Shown here: piece after piece, positions 1 through 8,354 of the stretch
Numbering within the stretch: the first letter of the stretch is position 1
Layout: each line of letters opens with the position of its first letter
Source: Bacteroidales bacterium
GTDB lineage: Bacteria; Bacteroidota; Bacteroidia; Bacteroidales; Marinilabiliaceae
Reading direction: 5' to 3'
Assembly (NCBI GenBank): GCA_004552385.1
Contig: SFOL01000005.1
Coordinates: 1 to 37,791, forward strand
DNA length: 37,791 nucleotides
Program-made: the position numbers and the translations under genes
Notes under the pieces: model-generated
Databases searched by the model: none
The model's input: only the letters and a program-made list of their open reading frames with translations
What the model was told of the DNA's origin: nothing

Positions 1-1
1 C

Positions 2-268
2 AACCTGTTTGACACCCCCACCCTCGTCTGCTCCACCGCCAAGTTGGATGCCAACGACCTGGTGACAGCCCCCACTCGGACGGAGATTGTGAAAACGCTC
101 ACGCACGACCAGGTGAGGCGGTATTACGACACGGGGGTCGACAGGCTGACCTTCGAAACGACGGTGACGACCGAGGACACGGGCGACAGGTTCGTAAAGA
201 TATACAAGAGCTACGGGATCAAAACCAAAGTGACAGTGGACATAGCGAGCAGCGCGACAAAGAAGTAA
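2..268 (+). CDS. C-terminal end of an unidentified protein (5' end outside window)
   Basis: The reading frame is open from the first bases of the window to a TAA at 266-268, so this is the last 88 or so codons of a longer gene. A TTG at 44 is an internal codon and not a believable start. The visible part alternates short polar and hydrophobic stretches and ends in the strand-like segment KIYKSYGIKTKVTVDI, suggesting a beta-rich fold. No family was recognised. The stop lies one base before the ATG of the DUF5723 gene, so the two are almost certainly cotranscribed and may be translationally coupled. By association this may be another envelope protein; that is inference only. Confidence 0.6.
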   Translation, partial: NLFDTPTLVCSTAKLDANDLVTAPTRTEIVKTLTHDQVRRYYDTGVDRLTFETTVTTEDTGDRFVKIYKSYGIKTKVTVDIASSATKK

Positions 269-269
269 T

Positions 270-1745
270 ATGAAAAATAGATTAATACCCATAATAGCCG
301 CGTTGGCCTGCACGAGCGCAGCCGGCCAAGTGTCTCACACGCTATACTATATGGAGAGCGTGCCCCAGACCAACATACTGAACCCGGCCCGCCAGCCTCG
401 CGCCAACAAGTACATCTCCGTGCCGGGCGCCAACGCCTACGTCGCGGCCAGCACCAACCTGCGCCCACTGGACTTTTTCCAGAAAGACGGCGACAAGTGG
501 CTGACCCCGCTGAACAACGGCTTCGACTACGACGACCTGTATGACAATTATAAAAAACGCCTGGCCATAGACGCCAACGTCAACATAGGCATCTTGAACT
601 TCGGATGGCGCACGTCGGATGGCAACTACTGGACGTTCTCGCTAAGCGAGCGCGTCAGCGCCGACGCGGCCCTGCCCGCCGACCTGCTTAAGATAGGCGA
701 CAGGGGTCTGCCGAGCGGCACCGTCTTGGACTTTGCCACTCTGGGAATATCCGCCATGGCCTACAGTGAGCTTGCGGCCTCATACTCCTACGCATTTGAC
801 GACCAGTGGACTTTCGGGGCCAGGGCAAAAGTCCTGGCGGGCTCGGCCGCGGCAAAGATGAGGAACTCAAAGTTCAGCATCCGCACGGGCGAGGACAAGT
901 GGCACGTGGAGACGGACCTTGAGATCCTGACGTCATTCCCACTTGAGACGACGGGATGCATAAAAGAGGACGGCACCGTGGAGTTCGATTCGGTGGACGT
1001 ACGTGAGTTTGACGAGGACAGAGACCTCATAAAGCACCTGATCCCGAGCTTGAAGAACCCAGGCTTCGGCATAGACCTGGGCGCGACGTACAAGTTCAAC
1101 GACAACATCCGCTTCTCGGCCTCGGTGACGGACCTCGGCTTTATAAGCTGGGGGAGGGACGTGAGCAGATTCAAGTCGGACGGAGACTTCGACTTTCATG
1201 GCATTAACTACAACCTTGACAACCCTGAGCACAACGACGACTTTCAGAATGCAGTGGACGACGCAGTCGACTCAGTGCTGACCAATTGCCAAGTGACCCT
1301 TAACCACAGTCGTTTCGCTACAGGCTTGCGACCCTCAGTATACCTCGGCGCGGAATATACGCCGGTCTACTTTCTGAACCTCGGCTTCCTGTCTCACACC
1401 AAGTTCCACCCCACCCACAGGGTGAACCAGGACTTCAACATCTCGGCGACCCTGAACCCCTACAAGTTTCCCGCCTCGGCCACATTCGGCTACACGATAA
1501 ACACGTTAGGTCTGAGCTCGGCCAGCTTCGGGCTGGCAGTGCGCATGGGCGTCTTGCAGTTCTACGCCATGACGGACTACATTCCGGCCAAGTATAACGT
1601 CTATAAGACGACAGACGGAGACGAGATACCGGCGCCACACAACATCTCGAACGTCAACGTCTCGGTCGGACTCAACCTCCTCTTCGGATCGAAGGGATAC
1701 CGCGACCGCCCGATGACGCAGACCAGCAGCATAATAACCGAATAG
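270..1745 (+). CDS. DUF5723 family protein, predicted envelope/outer-membrane beta-barrel
   Basis: This 491-residue protein starts with a cleavable signal peptide: basic MKNR, a hydrophobic core, and a probable cut after SAAG before Gln20. The mature N-terminus contains LYYMESVPQTNILNPA, the kind of opening seen in DUF5723 proteins of Bacteroidales. The rest has many alternating aromatic and hydrophobic strands (FGWRTSDGNYWTFSLSE, FGYTINTLGLSSASFGLAVR), as in FadL/PorV-like barrels. The length suits the family. The biochemical function is unknown. The protein is presumably exported and may sit in the outer membrane. It follows the preceding gene after a single base and looks like the last gene of that unit. 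No clear terminator follows. Confidence 0.75.
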   Translation: MKNRLIPIIAALACTSAAGQVSHTLYYMESVPQTNILNPARQPRANKYISVPGANAYVAASTNLRPLDFFQKDGDKWLTPLNNGFDYDDLYDNYKKRLAIDANVNIGILNFGWRTSDGNYWTFSLSERVSADAALPADLLKIGDRGLPSGTVLDFATLGISAMAYSELAASYSYAFDDQWTFGARAKVLAGSAAAKMRNSKFSIRTGEDKWHVETDLEILTSFPLETTGCIKEDGTVEFDSVDVREFDEDRDLIKHLIPSLKNPGFGIDLGATYKFNDNIRFSASVTDLGFISWGRDVSRFKSDGDFDFHGINYNLDNPEHNDDFQNAVDDAVDSVLTNCQVTLNHSRFATGLRPSVYLGAEYTPVYFLNLGFLSHTKFHPTHRVNQDFNISATLNPYKFPASATFGYTINTLGLSSASFGLAVRMGVLQFYAMTDYIPAKYNVYKTTDGDEIPAPHNISNVNVSVGLNLLFGSKGYRDRPMTQTSSIITE

Positions 1746-1802
1746 GCGTGCCACGGACTGAAAAAAAAGCGACCCGCCGCCGCACATCGTGTCGAAATTG
1801 AT

Positions 1803-1810
1803 TATATTTG
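1803..1810 (+). promoter_or_regulatory. Bacteroidota -7 promoter element (TATATTTG)
   Basis: TATATTTG matches the Bacteroidota -7 consensus TAnnTTTG exactly. No good TTTG-like -33 element lies 19-21 bases upstream, so this is half a promoter match. The element opens a gene-free stretch leading to aqpZ, and no better TAnnTTTG was seen between here and the aqpZ start. If used, the aqpZ transcript would carry a leader of over 400 bases. Confidence 0.5.
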
Positions 1811-2018
1811 CAATACGAAGATGCGCGTGAGGAGCGGATACGCGGCCTGGCGCCATCGGGGGGCGAGAACGAAAAAAAAAGCCGCATCGGATTTTTGATC
1901 GTTAAACTCAACATTAACACTGAAACGGGCGACGCTTTAATCGTTATAATGGCGGGCTTCGCCACCGCGAGGTGGTTCGCTATATGCGACGGGAAGATTA
2001 CAGAATAACGTGGCACCC

Positions 2019-2039
2019 AAATCCTATTTAATAGGAGTT
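2019..2039 (+). repeat. Near-palindrome (CCTATT-T-AATAGG core)
   Basis: CCTATT (2023-2028) and AATAGG (2030-2035) are perfect inverted repeats around a single central T. The match extends outward to 2019-2039 with one mismatch (2021/2037). It could be an operator for a dimeric repressor or the apical hairpin of the structured region. The flanking GCACC/GGTGC pair slightly favours an RNA structure. Confidence 0.4.
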
Positions 2040-2073
2040 TAAACATCCAATAAGGTGCGGCCCCTTATAACCC

Positions 2074-2106
2074 AGCCCCGGTTGCGACGTGGTCGCAACC
2101 GGGGCT
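2074..2106 (+). terminator. Perfect 15-bp GC-rich hairpin, terminator-like but without T-tract
   Basis: The arms at 2074-2088 and 2092-2106 are perfectly complementary over 15 bp around a GTG loop and are mostly G and C. The right arm is followed by GTTCGCATTG instead of a T-run, so intrinsic termination is not assured. It could end a small RNA started at the 1803 promoter motif, act as an attenuator for aqpZ, or stabilise the 3' end of the upstream transcript. Confidence 0.45.
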
Positions 2107-2229
2107 GTTCGCATTGGGATAAACAAGCGAGGGAGCGAAAAGAAACAAAAAGGCGAGACGCTCGTAAGAAAGGTCTGAGTTCCGTCAGGACACACAAAAA
2201 AAACACACAATACACAATAAATCAGGGAA

Positions 2230-2940
2230 ATGAGACTATCAAACAAGATGATTGCCGAGATGATCGGCACCTTCTGGCTCGTGTTCGCCGGATGCGGCAC
2301 AGCCTTGTTCGGGAACGTCGGCTTCCTCGGCGCAGCCTTGGCGTTCGGGCTCACAGTCTTGACCATGGCCTACGCCATAGGCCACGTGTCTGGCGCCCAC
2401 TTGAACCCCGCCGTGTCGCTCGGCGTATTCGTGAATGGCCGCATGACGGCCCGCGAGATGCTGGGCTACTGGGTGTCTCAGTTTGTCGGCGCATCTCTCG
2501 CGGCAGCCATACTTTACACCATAGGCTCCTCCATTGAAGGGTGGCAACCGGGCGTTTTCGCCGCCAACGGCTACGGCGCCAACTTTGCCAACGCTGCCGG
2601 CGAGAACTACATGTGCGCGAGCGCGGTCGGAGCATTCATCACCGAGGCCGTGTTGACTTTCATCTTCCTGCTCGTCATACTTGGAGCGACCGACAGCCGT
2701 GCGCACAACAAGTTCGCCGGCATTGCAATCGGCCTGTGCCTGGCCCTCATCCATCTGATTTCCATCCCGTTGACCAATACAAGCGTCAACCCCGCCCGTT
2801 CTTTCAGCCAGTGCCTTTTCTCATCGGTCGACGGTTGGAGCGCATGGGGCGACCTTTGGCTCTTCATCGTGGCTCCGATGGTAGGCGCCGCCCTGGCCGG
2901 CCTCGCATATAACGCCTACTCGCCCAAGACGAGCGAGTAG
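2230..2940 (+). CDS. aqpZ: Aquaporin Z, water channel of the MIP family
   Basis: This is a 236-residue integral membrane protein of the usual length for a bacterial aquaporin. Both pore-lining motifs are present: SGAHLNPAVSLG with N59-P60-A61, and TNTSVNPARS with N187-P188-A189 followed by R190, the arginine of the aromatic/arginine selectivity filter. The N-terminus MRLSNKMIAEMIGTFWLVFAG has the conserved Glu and Thr of the first helix, and six hydrophobic helices plus two half-helices can be traced. The sequence context resembles AqpZ more than glycerol facilitators, so rapid water movement across the inner membrane during osmotic change is expected. It stands alone between a structured upstream region and a strong terminator, suggesting its own regulation. 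Confidence 0.93.
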   Translation: MRLSNKMIAEMIGTFWLVFAGCGTALFGNVGFLGAALAFGLTVLTMAYAIGHVSGAHLNPAVSLGVFVNGRMTAREMLGYWVSQFVGASLAAAILYTIGSSIEGWQPGVFAANGYGANFANAAGENYMCASAVGAFITEAVLTFIFLLVILGATDSRAHNKFAGIAIGLCLALIHLISIPLTNTSVNPARSFSQCLFSSVDGWSAWGDLWLFIVAPMVGAALAGLAYNAYSPKTSE

Positions 2941-2971
2941 TTGCCGCACGGCAAGCCCTACGGATTTAAGG

Positions 2972-3020
2972 GGCGTGGCCTCGCAATCATTCAGCATCGA
3001 CATGATTGCGAGGCCACGCC
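2972..3020 (+). terminator. Intrinsic terminator after aqpZ
   Basis: The arms at 2972-2990 and 3002-3020 form a perfect 19-bp inverted repeat with an 11-base loop. TTTCT follows the right arm. It lies 31 bases after the aqpZ stop and separates that gene from the DUF4494 gene. Confidence 0.8.
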
Positions 3021-3110
3021 TTTCTGTGTGAAATAGGCATAATTAGAGAATAGCGGAAGTAGGAATACCGCTCTTTTTGCTACTTTCGCGTATAAAAAGA
3101 AAATTTCCAA

Positions 3111-3629
3111 ATGCAGACGATGTTTGAATGCACGGTTCGCTACAGCAAGCCCATAGAGGGGTCTGACAAGCAGAAGCGCGTCAATGAAGTGTACCTGTTC
3201 GACGCTCTGACTTATACCGAGGCCGAGAAGCGCGCATACGAGAAGCTGCCCGAGATAATATCGGGCGACTTCATGGTGACGGGCATACGCAAAGCCCGCT
3301 ACGCCGAGGTGATACCTTGCGAGGAGGGCGGCTACTGGTACAAGGTCAAGACCTCTTTCATACTGGTTGACGAGAACTCCGGCAAAGAGAAGCGCGTGAG
3401 CCAGACGGTCCTCACCCTGGCCGAGGACATAAAGGACGCCATAGACCGGACCAACGAGGCCCTTAACGACACGCCAGACTTCATGATAAAGGCCGTCAAC
3501 GAGAGCAACATCCTCGACTTCTTCCCATACATGGAGAAGCATGACGACGAGCCGCCAGCGGACCGCGAGATCTCGCGCCGCCCAGCCACGGAGGCCGAGC
3601 TTGCAGCGGCGATGCAGAGCCGCCAGTAG
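3111..3629 (+). CDS. DUF4494 domain-containing protein
   Basis: This 172-residue protein is predicted to be cytosolic, with no signal peptide or membrane segment. It resembles the DUF4494 family of Bacteroidota: an N-terminal MFECTVRYSKP segment, the central EKLPEIISGDFMVTGIRKARYAEVI, and WYKVKTSF followed by the KEKRVSQTVL strand. The function is unknown. The conserved order of strands and helices over residues 4-140 gives way to a charged, low-complexity tail. The start could be the ATG at 3111 or the one at 3120 (MFECTV); both keep the domain. A strong terminator precedes it, so it needs its own promoter. A weak match, TACTTTCG at 3081-3088, lies 22 bases upstream. Confidence 0.8.
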   Translation: MQTMFECTVRYSKPIEGSDKQKRVNEVYLFDALTYTEAEKRAYEKLPEIISGDFMVTGIRKARYAEVIPCEEGGYWYKVKTSFILVDENSGKEKRVSQTVLTLAEDIKDAIDRTNEALNDTPDFMIKAVNESNILDFFPYMEKHDDEPPADREISRRPATEAELAAAMQSRQ

Positions 3630-3743
3630 GAGCCCAACGGGGCGCAGGGGCGGGAGACAAAAATGGCGGCGCAAACAGCCGCGCCAAGACCACGTAACCG
3701 ACACACCTAACCTATAATCAACCTGAAAAAACAACAAAACGAC

Positions 3744-5351
3744 ATGGCAACATCACACCCGCGCGGGCTGTACCTTCTCTTTGCCACAGAGATGGCCGAG
3801 AGGTTCAGTTATTACGGAATGCGCGCACTCTTCGTGCTATACCTGGTGGCGGCGTTTTTTGACGCGCCCACGGCATCTCAGATTTACGGATCATACACAG
3901 GCCTCGTATACCTGACCCCCCTGCTTGGCGGCTACATAGCCGACCGCTATTGGGGCAACAACCGCTCAATAATAGTTGGCGGCCTCACTATGGCTGTCGG
4001 GCAGTTCCTGCTCTTCGTTTCCGCATGTCTCGTCAACCAGTCGATATTCAGCGAAGGCGGGGCAATAGACGCAAGCGTGGACAACGGGCTTTCGCGCTTC
4101 TTCCTGCTCGCCGGCCTCGTCGCCCTGATTCTGGGCAACGGATTCTTCAAGCCTAACATCTCGACCATGGTGGGAGACCTGTATGACCGCGGCGACACCC
4201 GTAAGGATTCGGCTTTCACCATATTCTACATGGGCATCAACCTGGGCGCGTTCATCTCCCCGTTCATATGCGGCACCTTAGGCGAGGGAAGTTGGGACAA
4301 CCTGTCCCCCTTCAAGTGGGGTTTCCTATGCGCCGGCATAGCCATGGTAATCTCTGTCGTCATTTTCTCAACGCTCAAGAAGAAATACCTCGTGACGCCC
4401 GAAGGCCTGCCTATCGGTCTGCCCCCCGCCGTCTCCGCGCTCCGTCAGGAGAAGGAGCACGAGGAGGAGGAAGAGCACAAGTCGGCTCCAGCGCGAGAGA
4501 ACTCCCCGATAAGGAAATGGGGCAGCCTCATAGGCTGCGTAGCCCTTTTCTGCTTGTTCTCATTCTGGGGAGCAGACGACGCCTCGAAAGTCTCGGTAAA
4601 CGATTACATCTCGGCGGCAATCAACTCGATAGCCATAGTGCTACCCATATTCATCATAACCGACAGGGGGCTGACGACGCACGAGAAGAAGCACATCGGC
4701 GTGATATACATCATAGCCGTGTTCGTCATATTCTTCTGGTCGGCCTTCGAGCAGGCTGGTTCTTCACTGACCATATTCGCGAAGGACAATGTGGACCGCA
4801 ACATAATGGGTGGCGAGTTCAAGGTGACTTGGTTCCAGTCAATCAACCCTATAGTCGTCGTCTGTTTCGCCCCCATCATGGCCGCGTTATGGTCATTTCT
4901 GGGCAAGAGGGGGCTTGAGCCGGCCAGCCCCGTGAAGCAGGCGATAGGCTTGGCCCTGCTGTCCGTAGGCTACATAGTCATAGCCGTGGCCACCAATGGC
5001 GTAGACCCGAGCGTCAGGATTTCAATGTTCTGGCTTATAGCCCTTTACTTTCTCCACACGATAGGCGAGCTCAGCCTCTCGCCCATAGGGTTGTCGATGG
5101 TCAACCAGCTTAGCCCGGCGCGCTTCGCGTCGTTGCTCATGGGCGTGTGGTTCATGAGCAACGCGGCGTCGAACATCCTGATGGGCCAGCTGGCCACGCT
5201 CCTGCCTGTCGCCGGCAGCGCTCCGAAGAGCTTCATGGGATATGAGGTTGTGACACTGACTGACTTTTTCACCCTCTTCGCCGTGATGGCCGGAGTGGCC
5301 TCACTGCTGCTTTTCGCCCTCTGCCCCGTCTTGAAAAAGATGATGAAATGA
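3744..5351 (+). CDS. POT/PTR family proton-dependent oligopeptide transporter
   Basis: This 535-residue inner-membrane carrier of the major facilitator superfamily has the POT signature E16xxERFSYYG25 in helix 1, used in proton coupling. Other family features are the loop GGYIADRYWGNNRS after helix 2, the conserved N-x-FFKPNIST segment, and FYMGINLGAFISPF, the second PTR signature. A charged cytosolic loop rich in Glu and Lys (around residues 232-255) sits between the N- and C-terminal halves, and 12 to 14 helices are visible. It should import di- and tripeptides with protons; substrate range cannot be read from sequence. A 114-base gap separates it from the DUF4494 gene and 45 bases from era. 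Confidence 0.92.
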   Translation: MATSHPRGLYLLFATEMAERFSYYGMRALFVLYLVAAFFDAPTASQIYGSYTGLVYLTPLLGGYIADRYWGNNRSIIVGGLTMAVGQFLLFVSACLVNQSIFSEGGAIDASVDNGLSRFFLLAGLVALILGNGFFKPNISTMVGDLYDRGDTRKDSAFTIFYMGINLGAFISPFICGTLGEGSWDNLSPFKWGFLCAGIAMVISVVIFSTLKKKYLVTPEGLPIGLPPAVSALRQEKEHEEEEEHKSAPARENSPIRKWGSLIGCVALFCLFSFWGADDASKVSVNDYISAAINSIAIVLPIFIITDRGLTTHEKKHIGVIYIIAVFVIFFWSAFEQAGSSLTIFAKDNVDRNIMGGEFKVTWFQSINPIVVVCFAPIMAALWSFLGKRGLEPASPVKQAIGLALLSVGYIVIAVATNGVDPSVRISMFWLIALYFLHTIGELSLSPIGLSMVNQLSPARFASLLMGVWFMSNAASNILMGQLATLLPVAGSAPKSFMGYEVVTLTDFFTLFAVMAGVASLLLFALCPVLKKMMK

Positions 5352-5396
5352 GCGGGAGGCGCTCCTAATTAAATAAAGAAAAACAACGACATCCCG

Positions 5397-6275
5397 ATGA
5401 AATCAGGCTTCGTAAACATCGTCGGCAACCCCAACGTCGGCAAGTCGACGCTCAGCAACATATTGGTGGGCGAGCGGCTCTCCATAATAACCTCGAAGGC
5501 TCAGACGACGCGCAAGAGGATAATGGGCATAGTGAACGGCGACGACTACCAGGTGGTGTTCTCCGACACTCCGGGCGTCCTAAAGCCCAACTACCGCCTC
5601 CAGGAGGCTATGCTCGACTACTCGCGCGAGGCTCTGAAGGACGCCGACGTGCTGATATACGTGACCGACGTCGTAGAGAAGCCGGACAAGTATGACGACT
5701 TTCTGAAATCAGTGGAAGGGCTGGAGGTCCCGGTCATCGTCATAATAAACAAGATCGACCTGACCAATCAGGAGGATCTCGAGAAGAAGGTGGACTATTG
5801 GCACGAACAGCTGCCCAGCGCAGAGATCATACCCGTCTCGGCCAAACACGGGTTCAACACGAAAGTCATCCTGGACCACATCGTGGACCTGCTGCCCGAC
5901 GCTCCGCCATACTTCGACCGCGACCAGCTGACCGATAAGAGCACCCGCTTCTTCGTGACGGAGATAGTCCGCGAGAAGATATTGCTCTATTACGCCAAAG
6001 AGATCCCCTACTCCACTGAGGTGGAGATAGAGGAGTTTCACGAGGAGGACGATCGCGCGGAGATCCACGCCACCATCCACGTGACCCGCGAGAGCCAGAA
6101 GGGCATCATAATAGGCAAGGGCGGCGTGGCCATAAAGAAACTCGGCATGGTGTCGCGCCGCGACATTGAGAAGTTCCTCGGCAAGAAAGTGGACTTGCGC
6201 CTGTTTGTCAAAGTGACAAAAGACTGGCGAGACAAAGATGCGACCTTGAAGCAGTTCGGCTACGACGTCAGGTAG
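5397..6275 (+). CDS. era: GTPase Era, 16S rRNA-binding ribosome assembly factor
   Basis: At 292 residues this matches Era in length and architecture. The GTPase domain has G1 GNPNVGKS (10-17), G3 DTPG (57-60), G4 NKID (118-121) and G5 SAK (148-150). The C-terminal KH domain carries the GKGG loop within IIIGKGGVAIKKLG (about 235-250), which binds the 3' end of 16S rRNA. Era assists 30S maturation and couples it to growth. In many Bacteroidales der lies next to era; here argS follows 58 bases downstream and der is not in the window. Nothing suggests loss of function. Confidence 0.96.
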   Translation: MKSGFVNIVGNPNVGKSTLSNILVGERLSIITSKAQTTRKRIMGIVNGDDYQVVFSDTPGVLKPNYRLQEAMLDYSREALKDADVLIYVTDVVEKPDKYDDFLKSVEGLEVPVIVIINKIDLTNQEDLEKKVDYWHEQLPSAEIIPVSAKHGFNTKVILDHIVDLLPDAPPYFDRDQLTDKSTRFFVTEIVREKILLYYAKEIPYSTEVEIEEFHEEDDRAEIHATIHVTRESQKGIIIGKGGVAIKKLGMVSRRDIEKFLGKKVDLRLFVKVTKDWRDKDATLKQFGYDVR

Positions 6276-6333
6276 GAGCGCAGGAGACCCGGATAACAAA
6301 CTGAAAAAAAACACAGGCTTACAGAAAAAGACT

Positions 6334-8124
6334 ATGAAGACAGAGAACAGACTTCAGCAAGCGGTGGCAAACGCCCTCAAGAGCCTCTACGGGGCCGAGG
6401 TGTCAGCCGACAGCATACAGGTGACGGTAACCCGCAAAGACCAGAAAGGCGACTACACCGTCGTTGTATTCCCGCTGCTAAAGATATCTCACAAAAAGCC
6501 GGAGGAGACGGGCGCGGAGATTGGCGCGTACTTGAAAGCCAACGAGCCTATCGTGGCAGAGACCGAGACAATCAAGGGCTTCTTGAACCTGACACTCTCA
6601 AACGAGTTCTGGGCCGGCGTGGTGGACAACGCGGAGGCCGACGCCGACTACGGATACGTGAGGGCCGGCCAGGGAGCGCCTCTGGTTATGATAGAATACT
6701 CATCACCCAACACAAACAAGCCCCTCCACCTCGGCCACATACGCAACAACCTTCTTGGTTTCTCGCTCTCGCGCCTTCTCGAGGTATGCGGCAACAAGGT
6801 GGTGAAGACCAACATAGTCAACAACCGCGGCATCCACATATGCAAGAGCATGCTGGCCTGGCAGAAATGGGGCGACGGCGCCACGCCCGAGAGCACGGGC
6901 CAGAAAGGCGACCACCTGGTGGGTGACTACTACGTGCGCTTTGACAAGGAGTACAAGGCTGAGGTCAAGAAGCTCATAGAGGGCGGAATGACCGAGGAGG
7001 AGGCCGAGGAGAAAGCCCCGCTGATGCAAGAGGCTCGCGAGATGCTGCGCAAGTGGGAGGCGGAAGACCCCGAGGTCCGCGCGTTGTGGAACCGGATGAA
7101 CGAGTGGGTCTACGCCGGCTTTGACGAGACGTATAAGGCCCTCGGCGTTGACTTTGACAAGATATATTACGAGAGCGACACGTACAAAGTGGGCAAGGGC
7201 CTCGTGTTGAAAGGACTGGAAGAGGGGCTCTTTTACCGCCGCGACGACGGCTCGGTCTGGGCCGACCTCTCGAAGGAGGGGCTCGATGAGAAGCTGCTGC
7301 TGCGCAAGGACGGCACGAGCGTGTATATGACTCAGGACATAGGCACGGCCCGCATCCGCTTTGACGAGTACCCCATAGACAAGATGGTATACGTCGTCGG
7401 CAACGAGCAGAACTACCATTTCCAAGTCCTGGCCATCTTGCTTGACCGCCTGGGCTTCAAGTGGGGCAAGGATCTGGTACACTTCTCATACGGCATGGTG
7501 GAGCTGCCCAACGGCCGAATGAAGAGCCGCGAGGGCACCGTCGTAGACGCTGACGACCTTGTGGCCAGCATGATAGACACCGCCCGCGAGATGAGCAAGA
7601 CCGTAGGCAAGCTGGACGGGCTGAGCGAGGCGGAGGCTGAAGACGTGCACCGCATCCTCGCACTCGGCGCTCTGAAATACTTCCTCCTCAAGGTCGACCC
7701 CAAGAAGAACATGACGTTCAACCCGGCCGAGAGCATAGACTTCAACGGGAACACGGGTCCGTTCGTACAATACTCCTACGCGCGAGCCATGTCGGTCCTC
7801 CGCAAGGCGGCAGAGGCGGGAGTCACCCCGGCCGAGAAGATAGCCCCGGCTTGCCTTGACTCGAAGGAGCTCGAGGTCATAAGGCAGATAGAGCAGTTGC
7901 CTGTCGTCGTGGCCGAGGCCGGCAAGGCTTACAGCCCCGCCCTGATAGCCAACTACGCATTCGAAATGGCAAAGACATTCAACCAGTTCTACCACGACTG
8001 CCCCATCATGCGCGAGGAAGACCCGTTGCGCAAGGCCAACCGCCTGCTCCTCTGCAAAGTGAGCGCCAAGGTCTTGAAGAACGCGCTTTGGATTCTCGGC
8101 ATAGAGGTGCCTGCCCGCATGTAG
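6334..8124 (+). CDS. argS: Arginyl-tRNA synthetase (class I)
   Basis: The 596-residue enzyme charges tRNA-Arg. The N-terminal tRNA-recognition (Arg_tRNA_synt_N) region covers about residues 1-110. The class I signature appears as SSPNTNKPLHLGH with HLGH at 132-135. The KMSKS-equivalent is GRMKSREG (M396-K-S-R), a variant usual in bacterial ArgS. The C-terminal DALR anticodon-binding domain (about 470-596) includes FVQYSYARAMSVLRK. Length and motif order are normal. It lies 58 bases after era in the same orientation and probably shares its transcript. A long hairpin follows the stop. Confidence 0.97.
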   Translation: MKTENRLQQAVANALKSLYGAEVSADSIQVTVTRKDQKGDYTVVVFPLLKISHKKPEETGAEIGAYLKANEPIVAETETIKGFLNLTLSNEFWAGVVDNAEADADYGYVRAGQGAPLVMIEYSSPNTNKPLHLGHIRNNLLGFSLSRLLEVCGNKVVKTNIVNNRGIHICKSMLAWQKWGDGATPESTGQKGDHLVGDYYVRFDKEYKAEVKKLIEGGMTEEEAEEKAPLMQEAREMLRKWEAEDPEVRALWNRMNEWVYAGFDETYKALGVDFDKIYYESDTYKVGKGLVLKGLEEGLFYRRDDGSVWADLSKEGLDEKLLLRKDGTSVYMTQDIGTARIRFDEYPIDKMVYVVGNEQNYHFQVLAILLDRLGFKWGKDLVHFSYGMVELPNGRMKSREGTVVDADDLVASMIDTAREMSKTVGKLDGLSEAEAEDVHRILALGALKYFLLKVDPKKNMTFNPAESIDFNGNTGPFVQYSYARAMSVLRKAAEAGVTPAEKIAPACLDSKELEVIRQIEQLPVVVAEAGKAYSPALIANYAFEMAKTFNQFYHDCPIMREEDPLRKANRLLLCKVSAKVLKNALWILGIEVPARM

Positions 8125-8151
8125 GCAAGCCGCATAATTTATTTAACATAA

Positions 8152-8199
8152 CCGCAAGCCGTGGTTCTCCGTATAAGACGTGAGAATTGCGGCTTGTGG
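8152..8199 (+). terminator. Long hairpin after argS, probable terminator
   Basis: The arms at 8152-8169 and 8182-8199 pair over 18 positions, four of them G-U wobbles in the + strand RNA, around a 12-base loop. TTTGTC follows, a weak T-tract. It sits 27 bases past the argS stop and ahead of a good promoter, as expected for a transcript boundary. Confidence 0.6.
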
Positions 8200-8250
8200 T
8201 TTGTCATGGCATAGCCACAAACATGAGAGCGGCGCCGCACGCCCACCATA

Positions 8251-8282
8251 CTTGCCAATAGATTTTTTTTTACCTATCTTTG
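8251..8282 (+). promoter_or_regulatory. Bacteroidota promoter for the SiaC-like pair
   Basis: The -7 element TATCTTTG (8275-8282) matches TAnnTTTG exactly. A CTTG at 8251-8254 serves as the -33 element at the preferred 20-base spacing. A T-run fills part of the spacer. Transcription would begin near 8287-8290, giving a leader of about 65 bases before the ATG at 8355. Confidence 0.75.
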
Positions 8283-8354
8283 CAAGTGCGGATTTCGGAC
8301 AGAAAGAACGGACTACGTCATTCAAAGTGAGCAGCTAAACACAAAAAGTTTATC

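Larger units (their letters stand above)
1811..2229 (+). other. Gene-free structured region upstream of aqpZ (possible long leader or small RNA)
   Basis: The 484 bases between the DUF5723 stop and aqpZ hold no convincing gene. A short frame at 1808-2008 begins at a TTG that is part of the -7 motif. It runs through an A-tract and has no family resemblance. What is visible is a set of potential RNA structures: a GNRA-capped hairpin CCACC-GCGA-GGTGG at 1962-1975; a near-perfect dyad at 2019-2039 enclosed by GCACC (2013-2017) and GGTGC (2054-2058); and a 15-bp perfect hairpin at 2074-2106. No known riboswitch, tmRNA, RNase P or SRP RNA signature was recognised. Confidence 0.4.

Noticed and set aside
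1944..1949. TATAAT hexamer resembling an E. coli -10 box
   Set aside because: The main sigma factor of Bacteroidota uses TAnnTTTG; there is no -35 partner at 17 bases.
1808..2008. Short + strand reading frame of 66 codons before aqpZ
   Set aside because: It begins at a TTG belonging to a TAnnTTTG motif, crosses an A-tract, has no signal, motif or family likeness, and the region is better explained as non-coding.
3052..3078. Stem AGCGG/CCGCT followed by CTTTTT upstream of the DUF4494 gene
   Set aside because: A five-base stem with an 11-base loop, closely behind a far stronger terminator; the T-run may instead be part of a promoter.
3663..3677. ATGGCGGCGCAAACA shared (one mismatch) with 23163-23177 in two intergenic gaps
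   Set aside because: Only 15 bases, with no flanking similarity or terminal repeats; a chance match in GC-rich DNA is likely.
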